Positions 24,028 to 32,377 of a DNA stretch of 43,414 nt are shown in pieces. The DNA is from Catenulispora rubra (GTDB taxonomy: Bacteria > Actinomycetota > Actinomycetes > Streptomycetales > Catenulisporaceae), in contig NZ_JAACYW010000072.1 of assembly GCF_015356825.1 (NCBI RefSeq), positions 1-43,414 of the forward strand. The letters are read 5' to 3'. The notes under the pieces are model-generated. The model had not been told where the DNA came from and did not search any database. It worked only from the letters and a program-made list of their open reading frames with translations. Position 1 is the first letter of the stretch. Each line of letters opens with the position of its first letter. A program made the translations under genes and the position numbers.

Positions 24028-24187
24028 GGTTCTGGGTCCCTCGCCGCGTCAGCGGGCGCAGCCAACCTGCCCGGTTTGGCGGTGTCAAGCCGGACGAGGC
24101 TGGACCACAGCAGCTGTGATCCGGCTTGATTCCGCCAAACCGGGCTGGTTCCGTTTACGGCGATGACGCGGCGAGGGACCCAGAACC
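24028..24187. repeat. 160-bp nested inverted repeat (cruciform-like element)
   Basis: The outer arms (24028-24051 and 24164-24187) are perfect inverted copies of 24 bases. Inside lie two further matched pairs: CCCGGTTTGGCGG at 24070-24082 with its complement at 24132-24144, and TCAAGCCGGA at 24085-24094 with its complement at 24120-24129. The centre contains CACAGC-A-GCTGTG. The interior between outer and inner arms is not matched, giving an internal loop of about 18-19 bases on each side. The element lies in a gene-free stretch. It may be a small non-autonomous mobile element, a structured RNA or a double terminator. Confidence 0.85.
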
Positions 24188-24655
24188 TCGGCGACCACAA
24201 GCATCACCGCCAGCATGCAGCGCAACGCAGGCAACAGCGGATAGAAAGCCGAACAGTCGCGGGCCGCCGGCATCAAGCCCGACGCGCGGGTCGCCCCCTC
24301 GTCGAGGAGGCCCGCCAGAGGCCTCAAGGCGCCCACCAAACGCGGCAGACGCCCGCCAGACCAAACGTGTGCGCAGTGACTCGGACCGGCGCGCGGTCGT
24401 GTCCGCGAACACCGGCGGCCGCCAGCGCGACCTGCGGCGCTGAACCGAACTGCGTCCCCCTGCGAGGCCATCCAACCATGTGCGAAGCCGTAAAAAGCCT
24501 CTAACCCCCAAGAACACACCGCCGCCCACCGACAAACCGCAGTAGCGCCTACCCCCCAGCGACCCAGCGAGCTCAGCCCCCGCAACGCCCGCCCGCCTGC
24601 AACGATATTTTAAGCTGAGCCCTGACACGGGGGGGCTCTAACACGGGGGTCTGTA
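24188..24655. other. Gene-free stretch before the monooxygenase gene
   Basis: About 470 bases in which frames on both strands are open only by GC bias and show no motif. The last 55 bases carry an A/T-rich patch (GATATTTTAAG, 24604-24614) and two direct copies of ACACGGGGG 16 bases apart (24625 and 24641). The second copy supplies the G-run that can act as ribosome binding site for the ATG at 24656. Confidence 0.4.
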
Positions 24656-25873
24656 ATGACAACGACAACACACACCACACGAATCGGCGTAGTCGGCGGC
24701 AGCATCGCCGGATGCGCCGCAGCGCTAGCAGCCGCGCAGGCGGTACCGGACGCGACGGTAGTCGTATTCGAACGCTCAGCCGGCGAGCTCCGGGACCGCG
24801 GGGCCGGCATCGGCATCCAGCACGAGCGGTTCGCAGAGCTGGTCGCCGCAGGCCTGCTCGATGCCTCGCTCCCCGCCACGACCAACACCGCGCGGGAGTG
24901 GTACGCGTGGGGCGGCGAGGCGTCCGGCCTCGGAAAGCTGATCTGGCCACAGCCCTTCCCGTTCAACGCCTACAACTGGGGCCACCTGCACCGGTCGCTG
25001 CGTGGGCGACTGCCTTCGCACGTCGAGTACCGGGGCGATGCGCGGGTGGTCTCGGCGTCGCCCACCGAATCCGGCGCATCAGTCACGCTGGCAGACGGCA
25101 CCGTCGAGCACTTCGACCTACTCCTCGGCGCCGACGGCTACCGCTCCGTGGTGCGAGAGGCGATGTTCCCAGGCGTCGTGCCGGAGTTCGCGGGTTACCT
25201 GTGCTGGCGCGGGCTCTCGGACTTCGCAGAGCTCGAAGGACTCCCGACCGACTCGTTCTTCACAGTCGGCTTCCCGCACGGCCACCTGGTCGCGTACCCG
25301 ATCCCCGCCGACGACGGCCGCCGACAGTTCAACTGGGTACTGTACTCGATGGTCCCGCCGGAACTGACAGGCGACCTGCGCACCGCGACAAGCATCCCGC
25401 CCGGCGCGGCCTCCGATGGCCTCCTGGATTTCATGGACGCCCTGCTCACCCGCGAGCTACCGCCGCTCTGGGCCGCAGCGCTCCGCAAAACAGCTCTCGA
25501 AGACGTCTTCATCCAACCCATCTACGACTTCGAAGCCCCCGCCTACGCCAAGCACCGCATGCTCCTCCTCGGCGACGCCGGCGCGGTAGCCCGCCCCCAC
25601 GCAGGCGCCGGCGCAGTGAAAGCCATGCAGGACGCCGCCACCCTCCTGCGCCTGTGGCCCACCGCCACCGACCTCGACGACCTCGCCACACGCTACGACG
25701 CGGCCCGCCGCCCCGCCGGCCACGCCGTCGTCGCCCTGGCCCGCCGCATCGGCGAGGCGCAGGTGCTGCACACGCCGGACTGGTCGGCGTTCGACGAAGC
25801 GACGTTCGTCCCCTGGCTCACCGCCCAGATGGAACTGCCGGACGGGACGGAAATCGGCGGACGGCGGTTGTGA
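24656..25873 (+). CDS. FAD-dependent aromatic monooxygenase
   Basis: A flavin hydroxylase of 405 residues, class A (PHBH fold). Visible marks are the dinucleotide motif GVVGGSIAGCAAAL (11-24) with the acidic VVVFERS end, the DG motif LLLGADGYRSVVRE, and the FAD ribityl motif LLLGDAGAVARPHAGAGAVKAMQDA. It most resembles 2,6-dihydroxypyridine 3-monooxygenase and related hydroxylases of heteroaromatic rings, which need NAD(P)H and O2. The substrate cannot be read from the sequence. The gene stands alone, without a cognate regulator. Confidence 0.9.
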   Translation: MTTTTHTTRIGVVGGSIAGCAAALAAAQAVPDATVVVFERSAGELRDRGAGIGIQHERFAELVAAGLLDASLPATTNTAREWYAWGGEASGLGKLIWPQPFPFNAYNWGHLHRSLRGRLPSHVEYRGDARVVSASPTESGASVTLADGTVEHFDLLLGADGYRSVVREAMFPGVVPEFAGYLCWRGLSDFAELEGLPTDSFFTVGFPHGHLVAYPIPADDGRRQFNWVLYSMVPPELTGDLRTATSIPPGAASDGLLDFMDALLTRELPPLWAAALRKTALEDVFIQPIYDFEAPAYAKHRMLLLGDAGAVARPHAGAGAVKAMQDAATLLRLWPTATDLDDLATRYDAARRPAGHAVVALARRIGEAQVLHTPDWSAFDEATFVPWLTAQMELPDGTEIGGRRL

Positions 25874-25907
25874 CGCTGGCCGTTATGACACCGGTGGTTG
25901 ATCGACC

Positions 25908-25923
25908 CATGACACAGGTCATG
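25908..25923. promoter_or_regulatory. Palindrome CATGAC-acag-GTCATG
   Basis: A perfect 6-base dyad in the 108-bp gap between the monooxygenase and glycoside hydrolase genes. It stands 74 bases before the hydrolase start, where a sugar-responsive regulator could bind; a weak terminator for the monooxygenase is the other option. Confidence 0.4.
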
Positions 25924-25969
25924 CCAGGGTCGTGATACGCGGCAATGCCGAAACGGCACATCAGAGCCC

Positions 25970-25975
25970 TACGCT
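25970..25975 (+). promoter_or_regulatory. -10 box TACGCT before the glycoside hydrolase
   Basis: TACGCT (TANNNT) ends six bases before ATG 25982, and there is no Shine-Dalgarno sequence. This suggests a leaderless mRNA. Confidence 0.35.
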
Positions 25976-25981
25976 CGCACC

Positions 25982-27601
25982 ATGAAGACCGTTTCGAAGA
26001 CCGCCGCCCTCGCAGCGGTGGCGCTCGCCGCGACGCTGGCGGCCGGTCCGGCCGCGACCGCGACCGCTGCGACCGCTGCAACCGCCGCGACCGCCACCGC
26101 CACCGCGGACACCGGCGCCAAGCCGACGGCGATGACAGCGACGGCGACGGTGACGGTGCACGCCGACCAAGCCCTCGCCCGCGTCCCCGACGCCCCGATC
26201 GGCAGCAACGACTGGGACTCGGATCCGAACATCACCAACCCCACCACCAGCGCACTGCTGAACGCCGCCGGCCTGCGGGTCCGCGAGCTCAACACCGGCC
26301 CGTTCGACGATGTCTACCGCTGGCAGACCGACACCGACGACGCCAACCCGGTCACCGCCAAACTCGGCCCGGACAATCCGCTGCCGTGGCAGACCTGGGT
26401 ACGCCAAACCGAACAGACGCACGCGCAAGCGATGATCCACGTCAACTACGGCAGCACCGCCACTGACGGCCCCGGCGGCACCGACATCGGTCCCCAGGAG
26501 GCGGCGGCCTGGGTGCGCCAGGCGAACATCGTGGACCACGACCACATCAAGTACTGGACCATCGGTGAAGAGGTCTGGGGCAACGGCTTCTACACCAGCT
26601 TCCCGGCGTTCGAACCGGACAACCACCCGGACAAGAGCCCCACGGCCTACGGACAGAACGCAGTCCTGTTCGCCAAGGCGATGAAGGCCGTCGACCCCAG
26701 CATCAAGGTCGGCGTCGAGATCTCCCCCTTCGCGCCCACCGCCGGACAGCCGGACTGGAACGGGCCGCTGCTCAAGGCGGCAGGCTCAGCCATCGACTTC
26801 GTGGACGTGCACTGGTACCGGCCGCCCTTCATCGACACCAGCGACGCCTCGCTGTTCAAGGTCCCGGCCCGGATCCCCGCCGAGATGGCGTCCATCAAGG
26901 CCGACATCGCACAGAACGCCGCCGCGCACGCCGGACACATCCAGGTCATCGTCGGCGAGACGAACACCGCGGGCTTCGACCCCGGCGTCCAGAGCGTCAC
27001 CACGCCGGACGCGCTCTACGCGGCCGACGACGTGGCCACCTGGCTGGAGCAGGGGGCATCACAGGTCGACTGGTTCAACACACACATCGGCGCGGTCCAG
27101 GACGCAGCCGGCTCGCCGGACGACCCCGACGGCCACGGCTACGGCGACTGGGGCCTGCTCTCCTCCGGCGTGAACAGCTGCGTGACCAACGCCCAGGGCA
27201 CCAACGTGTGCGAGCCACCCGTGAACACACCCTTCCCGGCCTACTACGCACTCAGCCTGACCAGCCGACTGGCCAGCCCAGGCGCGACCCTGGTGCAGAC
27301 CTCCACGTCGGGCACAGGCACGGGCACCGGCACCGGCACCGGCACCGGCACCGGCAGCACCGCGATCGTCACCCACGCCGCCGTGCAGCGCAACGGCGAT
27401 CTGGTGGTACTGATCGAGAACGAGGACCCGGCCGCGACGCACACCGTGCAGTTGGACTACACGGGTTACCGGGCGCTGCCGCTGGCCCTCAGCTATCGCT
27501 ACGCGTCGGGAAGCAGTGGCATCGCCACCTCGATCGGGTCGTCCGGCAGGACCCAGCTGCCTCCGTACAGCCTGACGGAACTGGTTCTGTCGCGCATCTG
27601 A
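25982..27601 (+). CDS. Secreted clan GH-A glycoside hydrolase, arabinofuranosidase-like
   Basis: An exported enzyme of 539 residues. A signal peptide (MKTVSK, then an Ala-rich core) runs into an Ala/Thr-rich region to about residue 58. The catalytic barrel shows the acid/base motif YWTIGEEVWG (E196/E197, like the GNE-VWG of GH51), the FVDVHWY strand with H277, and the nucleophile strand VIVGETNTAGF (E326). A C-terminal beta-sandwich (roughly 430-539) is interrupted by a Gly-Thr run encoded by a hexanucleotide repeat. The best guess is removal of arabinose or a related side group from plant polysaccharides. GH39 or GH30 relatives cannot be excluded. Confidence 0.8.
   Translation: MKTVSKTAALAAVALAATLAAGPAATATAATAATAATATATADTGAKPTAMTATATVTVHADQALARVPDAPIGSNDWDSDPNITNPTTSALLNAAGLRVRELNTGPFDDVYRWQTDTDDANPVTAKLGPDNPLPWQTWVRQTEQTHAQAMIHVNYGSTATDGPGGTDIGPQEAAAWVRQANIVDHDHIKYWTIGEEVWGNGFYTSFPAFEPDNHPDKSPTAYGQNAVLFAKAMKAVDPSIKVGVEISPFAPTAGQPDWNGPLLKAAGSAIDFVDVHWYRPPFIDTSDASLFKVPARIPAEMASIKADIAQNAAAHAGHIQVIVGETNTAGFDPGVQSVTTPDALYAADDVATWLEQGASQVDWFNTHIGAVQDAAGSPDDPDGHGYGDWGLLSSGVNSCVTNAQGTNVCEPPVNTPFPAYYALSLTSRLASPGATLVQTSTSGTGTGTGTGTGTGTGSTAIVTHAAVQRNGDLVVLIENEDPAATHTVQLDYTGYRALPLALSYRYASGSSGIATSIGSSGRTQLPPYSLTELVLSRI
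27310..27351. repeat. Hexanucleotide repeat GGCACC x7 in the hydrolase
   Basis: Seven tandem copies of GGCAC(C/A/G), the last five identical, encode alternating Gly and Thr in the C-terminal domain of the secreted hydrolase. The frame would survive copy-number change. It resembles linkers seen in secreted enzymes and is of the same kind as the AGCACC run at 17525. Confidence 0.88.
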
Positions 27602-27824
27602 CGACGATCCACGCCACCGTCAGCGACTGAAAATCACGAAAACATCTGCCGCACCACACTCAGAGAAGCCGGGAATCACCTCGGTTCACCGGTATCCGTC
27701 AGGAGACGTATGCCAGACTGATATCAGGGCCGTTCGACATTCAACAGTCCCGTTCACGGCGAGAACACGGCCATTTCAGTTCAGCACGGAAAGTCTCGTT
27801 GTCAACGACTGTTGGGGGACTCGA
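27602..27824. other. Promoter region of the TPR-CHAT module
   Basis: A gene-free stretch of 223 bases with lower GC than the surroundings. It holds the perfect palindrome CTGATATCAG (27718-27727), a pair GGCCGTTC / GAAC-ac-GGCC flanking 27727-27773, and CGTTG-T-CAACG at 27798-27808. GGGGGA (27814-27819) is the ribosome binding site of the next gene. I cannot fix a -10/-35 pair with confidence. Confidence 0.4.
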
Positions 27825-28907
27825 GTGGGCATCCGCCAGTTGATCGACGGCATCATGGCACGGGACGCCGACGGCATCGTCGCCGTTGAAGTTCCCGTCT
27901 TGTCGCCCGGTACGCCCGAGCCGCAGCGCACGCTGTTCGCCCCCGGCCAGGTCTACCTCGAGGTCCGGCTGCAGCAGATGTGGCTCACCCGGGCACGGGA
28001 GCTGTGGCGCGAGTTCCTGCCGTTCGGCACGGTGGTCACCGAGTTCATCCACAAGGGAAGACCGGTCTCGGTGCCCACCGTCCTGAGCAGCGCCGAGCTG
28101 AGCCGTCGATTCCAGATCACCGGCGCGCACGACGCCGTCGAGATCAGCGATGTGCGCGTCGCGGGTCCCGTCCCGTACGAGGGAGACGAGATCAGCCTCC
28201 TCGTCGCGTTGTTCCGCGCCAAGTCGGCCGACTGGGTCGCCCGGTCGCTCCGGGTGGTCGAGGACGTGGCCAACGCGGTCGGGTTCGTCGGGCTGGCCAG
28301 CGCGGTTCCGGTGGCGGATTCGCTGATCCGCGCGATCGATTCGTTCATGGACTCCTCGGACATCGAACTTCGGGTGGGTGCGTATCGCTCGTGGAAGGCG
28401 TCGGACGACGACGGCGCGATGGCTCCGCTGCACTACTGCGTCATGCGCAGGCCTCGCGCCAAGACGTCGACCGCCGAGCTGGCCAAGCTCCGGGTCGTCG
28501 ACGGGCGGTTGTGCCAGATCGCGGCGGACGGCGTCAGCTACGAGCCGTATACGGAGCACGACTTCATGCTGATCAGCATCGAGGCCAAGCGCCGCAGGGA
28601 CGACTACAGGCAGCTCGAGTTCTACTCGCTGTGGCAGCAGACGAAGGAGCACGTGATCGCCGGCGATCTGCCCTCCGCGCGGCGGAGCTGGCGACGGACC
28701 GCAGGCGCGATACACACCGATGATCTGACCCGGCCTCAGCAGGAGGTGCTGTACAACGAGTACCAGCGACTCTTCGCCGACTTGGTCGAGCGTTTTGCGG
28801 TCCCGAAAGCTTCGACGTTCCGAAACGGAGAAGACGTCGAACAGCCATGGCAGGTGGAGGACGACCCCGCCGCGCTTCTCGACGCCGCCGAGACGAGTCT
28901 GTCGTGA
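27825..28907 (+). CDS. Unknown protein coupled to the CHAT protease gene
   Basis: I do not recognise the family of this 360-residue protein. It has no signal peptide. The N-terminal 120 residues look beta-rich (VYLEVRLQQMWLTRARELWREFLPFGTVV, VSVPTVLS). A mostly hydrophobic helical segment follows near 145-175 (VEDVANAVGFVGLASAVPVADSLI), and a second half contains YEPYTEHDFMLISIEAKRRRDDY and a charged helical C-terminus. It starts at GTG 27825 with GGGGGA five bases before. Its stop overlaps the protease GTG (GTGA, 28904-28907), so the two are made together. It could be the protease's substrate, an effector held inactive, or a sensor. A bacterial gasdermin was considered and is not supported. 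Confidence 0.75.
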   Translation: MGIRQLIDGIMARDADGIVAVEVPVLSPGTPEPQRTLFAPGQVYLEVRLQQMWLTRARELWREFLPFGTVVTEFIHKGRPVSVPTVLSSAELSRRFQITGAHDAVEISDVRVAGPVPYEGDEISLLVALFRAKSADWVARSLRVVEDVANAVGFVGLASAVPVADSLIRAIDSFMDSSDIELRVGAYRSWKASDDDGAMAPLHYCVMRRPRAKTSTAELAKLRVVDGRLCQIAADGVSYEPYTEHDFMLISIEAKRRRDDYRQLEFYSLWQQTKEHVIAGDLPSARRSWRRTAGAIHTDDLTRPQQEVLYNEYQRLFADLVERFAVPKASTFRNGEDVEQPWQVEDDPAALLDAAETSLS

Positions 28908-31900
28908 ATCAGACCCGGGACGGGGTCCCGGCCGAGGCGGGATTGCTGGCGGTCATTCAGCAGGCGCATCAGCTGCTCGGAATGGGACGCAACGAGGACG
29001 CACACACTGTGCTGTCCGCCTTTCGCGAGGCCGCGGACTCTGCGAACCCGGTGGTTCGCTTCGCGTTCTTCCGGCTCTTCGGTCAAGCCGCACGCCTCGC
29101 GAGGCAGTTCGACGAGGCACGGCTTGCCTACACCACAGCGCACGAAGCCGCCCAGCAGACCGGTGACCTCAATGTGATCAGCGGCGCCCTGGAAGGGCTG
29201 GCCCTGGTCGAATACGCCGACGAACGCTTCCCGGAAGCCGATCAGTACATGACGGCGGCTGTTTCGATGGCACGTGAGTCCGGTGACCCGATCGGCCACT
29301 GGGCCACGGTGAACAACTACGCAGCCATCCTCTCGAAGAGAGACACCCCGAAAGCCGTGGAGCTTTATCAGGAAGCTCTCTCGATACCGGGTGTCGACGC
29401 ACTTCGCCGGGGAATATCCGCGGACAATCTCGGTGTCGCGCTCATGCGGCAGGAGCGGTTCACGGAAGCCGTCGAGCAGAGTAAAATCGCAATCGCCTTG
29501 CTCCACAAAGCAGGAGCGCGCTTCGATCTGGTCACGGCCATACACAATCTTGCGAAGTGCTGTCTAGCGTTCGATCCCGAAGCCGCGGCGCCGGTTTTCG
29601 TTCAGGCCCACGACCTCGCCCACCTGCTGTTCGAACAGCTCCCGGTCGAGCACTACACGACCGCACACGCGGTGCGCGTGCAGCAGATCGAGGAGGCGAC
29701 CAGGGCTCGAATATCGAAACGAGACGGCGAGCTCTCGGCGTTCACCGAGATCATGATCTCCGCGCGGGCGGCGATGGAAGCCACCGAGCACGGCGAGCAC
29801 CTGGTCTCGGATCACAAATACTCTGACGCCGAGTTGCAGCTACGGCAGGCGGAGGCCAGATGGACGCACCTTGAGGCGCATCACTGCCTTCCCCGTGTAT
29901 GGATCGGCCTCGGCAACGTATACATGGAATCCGGGGACTACGAGGCTGCCTGGCAGCACCTTGAGCGGGCGAAGCAGCTGGCGAACCAGTTGGGTGACGC
30001 GCCGCTGGAGCTGCTGGCCCTGGTCAACCAGTGCAGTCTTGCCACCCGGTCCGAACAGTTCCACGAGGCAGAGACCCTGCTGCTTCTGGCAAAGGCGCGC
30101 GGGCTGAAGAAGCTCATCGCGAATCACATCACCGAACGCATCGTCGAGTGGTCACTCGAGCTCAACCGACCCGCACACATAGGTGTGCCTGTCGATGACG
30201 GCACCGCGGGAATCCTCGACGGCATAGCCAGCACCCTCGCAGGCTCCTTCGGCGCTACTGAACTCGAAGAGCTCTACCTGCGCAGTAGCGTCAACTCCGG
30301 CCGGCTGTTCGCCGATTCCCATCCGGCCCGCCTTGCCTATCGGCGCAGCCGACTGCTCGATTTCCTGCTTCGCCACGGCAGGGACGAAGAAGCGGCACAG
30401 CTCGTGGCGGAGCTCGAGGCGTCTCTGAACGAAAGCACGGACGTCGCGTTGACGTTCGTCGTCAACACCCGCCTGGGCCGGCTCGAATTCGACGAGGGCC
30501 ACTGGAACGAGGCTGCACTGCGGCGGCTTGAAGAAGCCTGTTCCGCGTACGACCGACTCAGGCTTCAGAGTGTGGGCGTGGGGGAAGTCGGCCGGTTCGA
30601 TTCGTTGACAGATCCTCCGCACTCCCAAGCGGTCGAGATGGCGATCGCGGTCGGCCCTCCGGAGCGGGCGTTCGAGCTGTTGCAGACCGCCAAGTCGCGC
30701 GCCCTGCTCGACACGCTTCGCGACCGGCCTCCCACCGCGACCGACGATGTTCTGCTCACTGAAGAAGCCGAACTCTGGCAGAAGCTGATGCGGTTACGCA
30801 CCAAATCCCTCAGTAAAACGGGCGAGAACCTCTCAGCCGGAGCGCATACCAATCTGATCTTCCGCGCCGGTGAGGAGACTGAACGCCTACAGACCCGCTT
30901 GGAGGCGATCTGGACGGCACTGGCCGACAGCCATCCCGAGGTACGCATCCACCGCACTGCGACGCCGTCCACGGCGCAGGAGATAGCGTCTCTGCTTTCG
31001 AAGCGTGAAGACGCGGTGCTCGCCGAGTTCTTCGTGGGCACCAAAGGCGTGTACGCGTTCATCGTCAGCGCGGAGGAGATCGCGGTCCAGCTGGTCTTGG
31101 ACGCGAAGGACCACGACCTGGACGAATTCACCGCTCTTGCCAGACAAGGCAATATCGAGTCGTTCGACCGTCTGCTCGCCCATGCCGGCTATGTTCGGCT
31201 CGTCGAACTAATCAATAGGATCGGTCGCCGCGTATATATCGCGCCGTATGGCATGTTGCACTTGGTGCCGCTGCATCTCGCTTCTGAAAGCGGCCAGCCC
31301 GTGCCGCGCCCGAGAACGTACTTGGTGCCCAGCGCCTCACTGCTGCGCACGGTGCACAGCGAAACCGCGGCGAACAAGACGAAGCTGGTCATCGCTGGCG
31401 ACCCGCTCGGCGACCTGCCGTTCGCCCGGGGGGAGTCCGCCGGCGTCGCCGCCGCCTTGAACGGCGCGGCAACGAACGGACTGGCGGCGAACGGAGTCGT
31501 TCGCCACGGCGGCGGCGTGACCTTCGACTGGCTCGCCGAGGCACTCGACGGCGACGTCCGGCTCGTCCACCTGGCCTGTCACGCAGCCTTCGACGACGCG
31601 CGGGCGGAACGCTCGGGTTTGCTGCTCTCAGGTGCCGACGGCAAGCCGGACCGAGTCGTCCTGCAACGTCTCGCCTCGCTCAACTGGTCGGGGGCGCTTG
31701 TCGTGCTCAGCTCCTGTCAAAGCGGCATGCACCGAGTGCGGACCGGGGACGAGCTGACCGGCATCGCGAGCACCTTGCTCGCTGCCGGGGCCACTGCGTT
31801 GGTGACCACGTTCCGGCCGGTGCCCGATCTCTCCACAGCGGTGCTGATGTTGTGGTTCTACGAACGGTTCGCCGAAAACGCCGACTGGTCGTTGGAGTCA

Positions 31901-32236
31901 TTGAGCGACGCGCTGGCGGCTGCACAACGCCGCGTCGCGACCGCTGCCGCACGGGACGTCGCCTCGTGGGTCCGGATCAAAGCCGAGGAACGCCAAGTCG
32001 ACCTCGCGGTCGCGTACGCGCTTCTCTCCAGAGCCCATCGGACAGCAGGCGAGATGGACCTGTTCGTGTCCTGTCAAGAACGCCTCGGTCAGGCCTTCGC
32101 CGCCCAACTCGGGGACGACTCCTACGAGGACGTGATCCGCCTCGCCACGACGATCGGCCCGGAGTATGCAAAGCAGCCGTTCCACGCTGCCGCGAACTGG
32201 GCACCGTTCTCCATCACGACAGGCGCGGCGACCTAG
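28904..32236 (+). CDS. TPR-CHAT protease (caspase-like)
   Basis: A protein of 1110 residues. The N-terminal half or more is TPR-like helices (for example FAFFRLFGQAARLARQFDEARLAYTTAHEAA, YMESGDYEAAWQHLERAKQLA). From about 690 onward lies a CHAT domain with its histidine in LVHLACHAAFDD (H893) and cysteine in LVVLSSCQSG (C938), the dyad of clan CD peptidases. Then come the GDELTGIASTLLAAGATALVTTFRPV segment and a C-terminal TPR-like helix pair. The start is GTG 28904, overlapping the upstream stop. Several stretches (for example 31207-31260) use A/T-ending codons unlike the neighbours, a sign of transfer. The TPR part probably senses a partner and switches the protease on. TPR-CHAT proteins occur in bacterial conflict systems and, as Csx29, beside type III-E CRISPR, but no CRISPR is here. 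Confidence 0.88.
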   Translation: MNQTRDGVPAEAGLLAVIQQAHQLLGMGRNEDAHTVLSAFREAADSANPVVRFAFFRLFGQAARLARQFDEARLAYTTAHEAAQQTGDLNVISGALEGLALVEYADERFPEADQYMTAAVSMARESGDPIGHWATVNNYAAILSKRDTPKAVELYQEALSIPGVDALRRGISADNLGVALMRQERFTEAVEQSKIAIALLHKAGARFDLVTAIHNLAKCCLAFDPEAAAPVFVQAHDLAHLLFEQLPVEHYTTAHAVRVQQIEEATRARISKRDGELSAFTEIMISARAAMEATEHGEHLVSDHKYSDAELQLRQAEARWTHLEAHHCLPRVWIGLGNVYMESGDYEAAWQHLERAKQLANQLGDAPLELLALVNQCSLATRSEQFHEAETLLLLAKARGLKKLIANHITERIVEWSLELNRPAHIGVPVDDGTAGILDGIASTLAGSFGATELEELYLRSSVNSGRLFADSHPARLAYRRSRLLDFLLRHGRDEEAAQLVAELEASLNESTDVALTFVVNTRLGRLEFDEGHWNEAALRRLEEACSAYDRLRLQSVGVGEVGRFDSLTDPPHSQAVEMAIAVGPPERAFELLQTAKSRALLDTLRDRPPTATDDVLLTEEAELWQKLMRLRTKSLSKTGENLSAGAHTNLIFRAGEETERLQTRLEAIWTALADSHPEVRIHRTATPSTAQEIASLLSKREDAVLAEFFVGTKGVYAFIVSAEEIAVQLVLDAKDHDLDEFTALARQGNIESFDRLLAHAGYVRLVELINRIGRRVYIAPYGMLHLVPLHLASESGQPVPRPRTYLVPSASLLRTVHSETAANKTKLVIAGDPLGDLPFARGESAGVAAALNGAATNGLAANGVVRHGGGVTFDWLAEALDGDVRLVHLACHAAFDDARAERSGLLLSGADGKPDRVVLQRLASLNWSGALVVLSSCQSGMHRVRTGDELTGIASTLLAAGATALVTTFRPVPDLSTAVLMLWFYERFAENADWSLESLSDALAAAQRRVATAAARDVASWVRIKAEERQVDLAVAYALLSRAHRTAGEMDLFVSCQERLGQAFAAQLGDDSYEDVIRLATTIGPEYAKQPFHAAANWAPFSITTGAAT

Positions 32237-32270
32237 CACCCGTCCGAACTCCGTCGGCGAAGCAGGTCGA

Positions 32271-32300
32271 TCGTTGCCCGTTGTGTAGTCGCGGCAACGA
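32271..32300 (+). terminator. Inverted repeat after the CHAT gene
   Basis: TCGTTGCC and GGCAACGA are perfect 8-base arms with a 14-base loop, 35 bases beyond the protease stop. It could end the two-gene transcript, or be an operator for the membrane protein gene that follows 78 bases later. Confidence 0.4.
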
Positions 32301-32377
32301 TGGACACGCAGGGTGAGGCACTGGTTGAATCCTCAGCGGACTATCTCAGAGGACGAAGATAGACGCCTGGGGGCGCC

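Noticed and set aside
24028..24187. tRNA or CRISPR origin of the inverted repeat
   Set aside because: No tRNA fold or TTC loop, and the arms are inverted rather than direct repeats with spacers.
24126..24628. Several open frames in the gap before the monooxygenase gene
   Set aside because: They overlap the inverted repeat, have no ribosome binding sites and give Arg/Pro-rich peptides without motifs.
27825..32236. Type III-E CRISPR (Csx29-like) or gasdermin operon
   Set aside because: No CRISPR repeats or Cas genes are in the window, and the partner is longer than bacterial gasdermins and lacks features I can tie to them.
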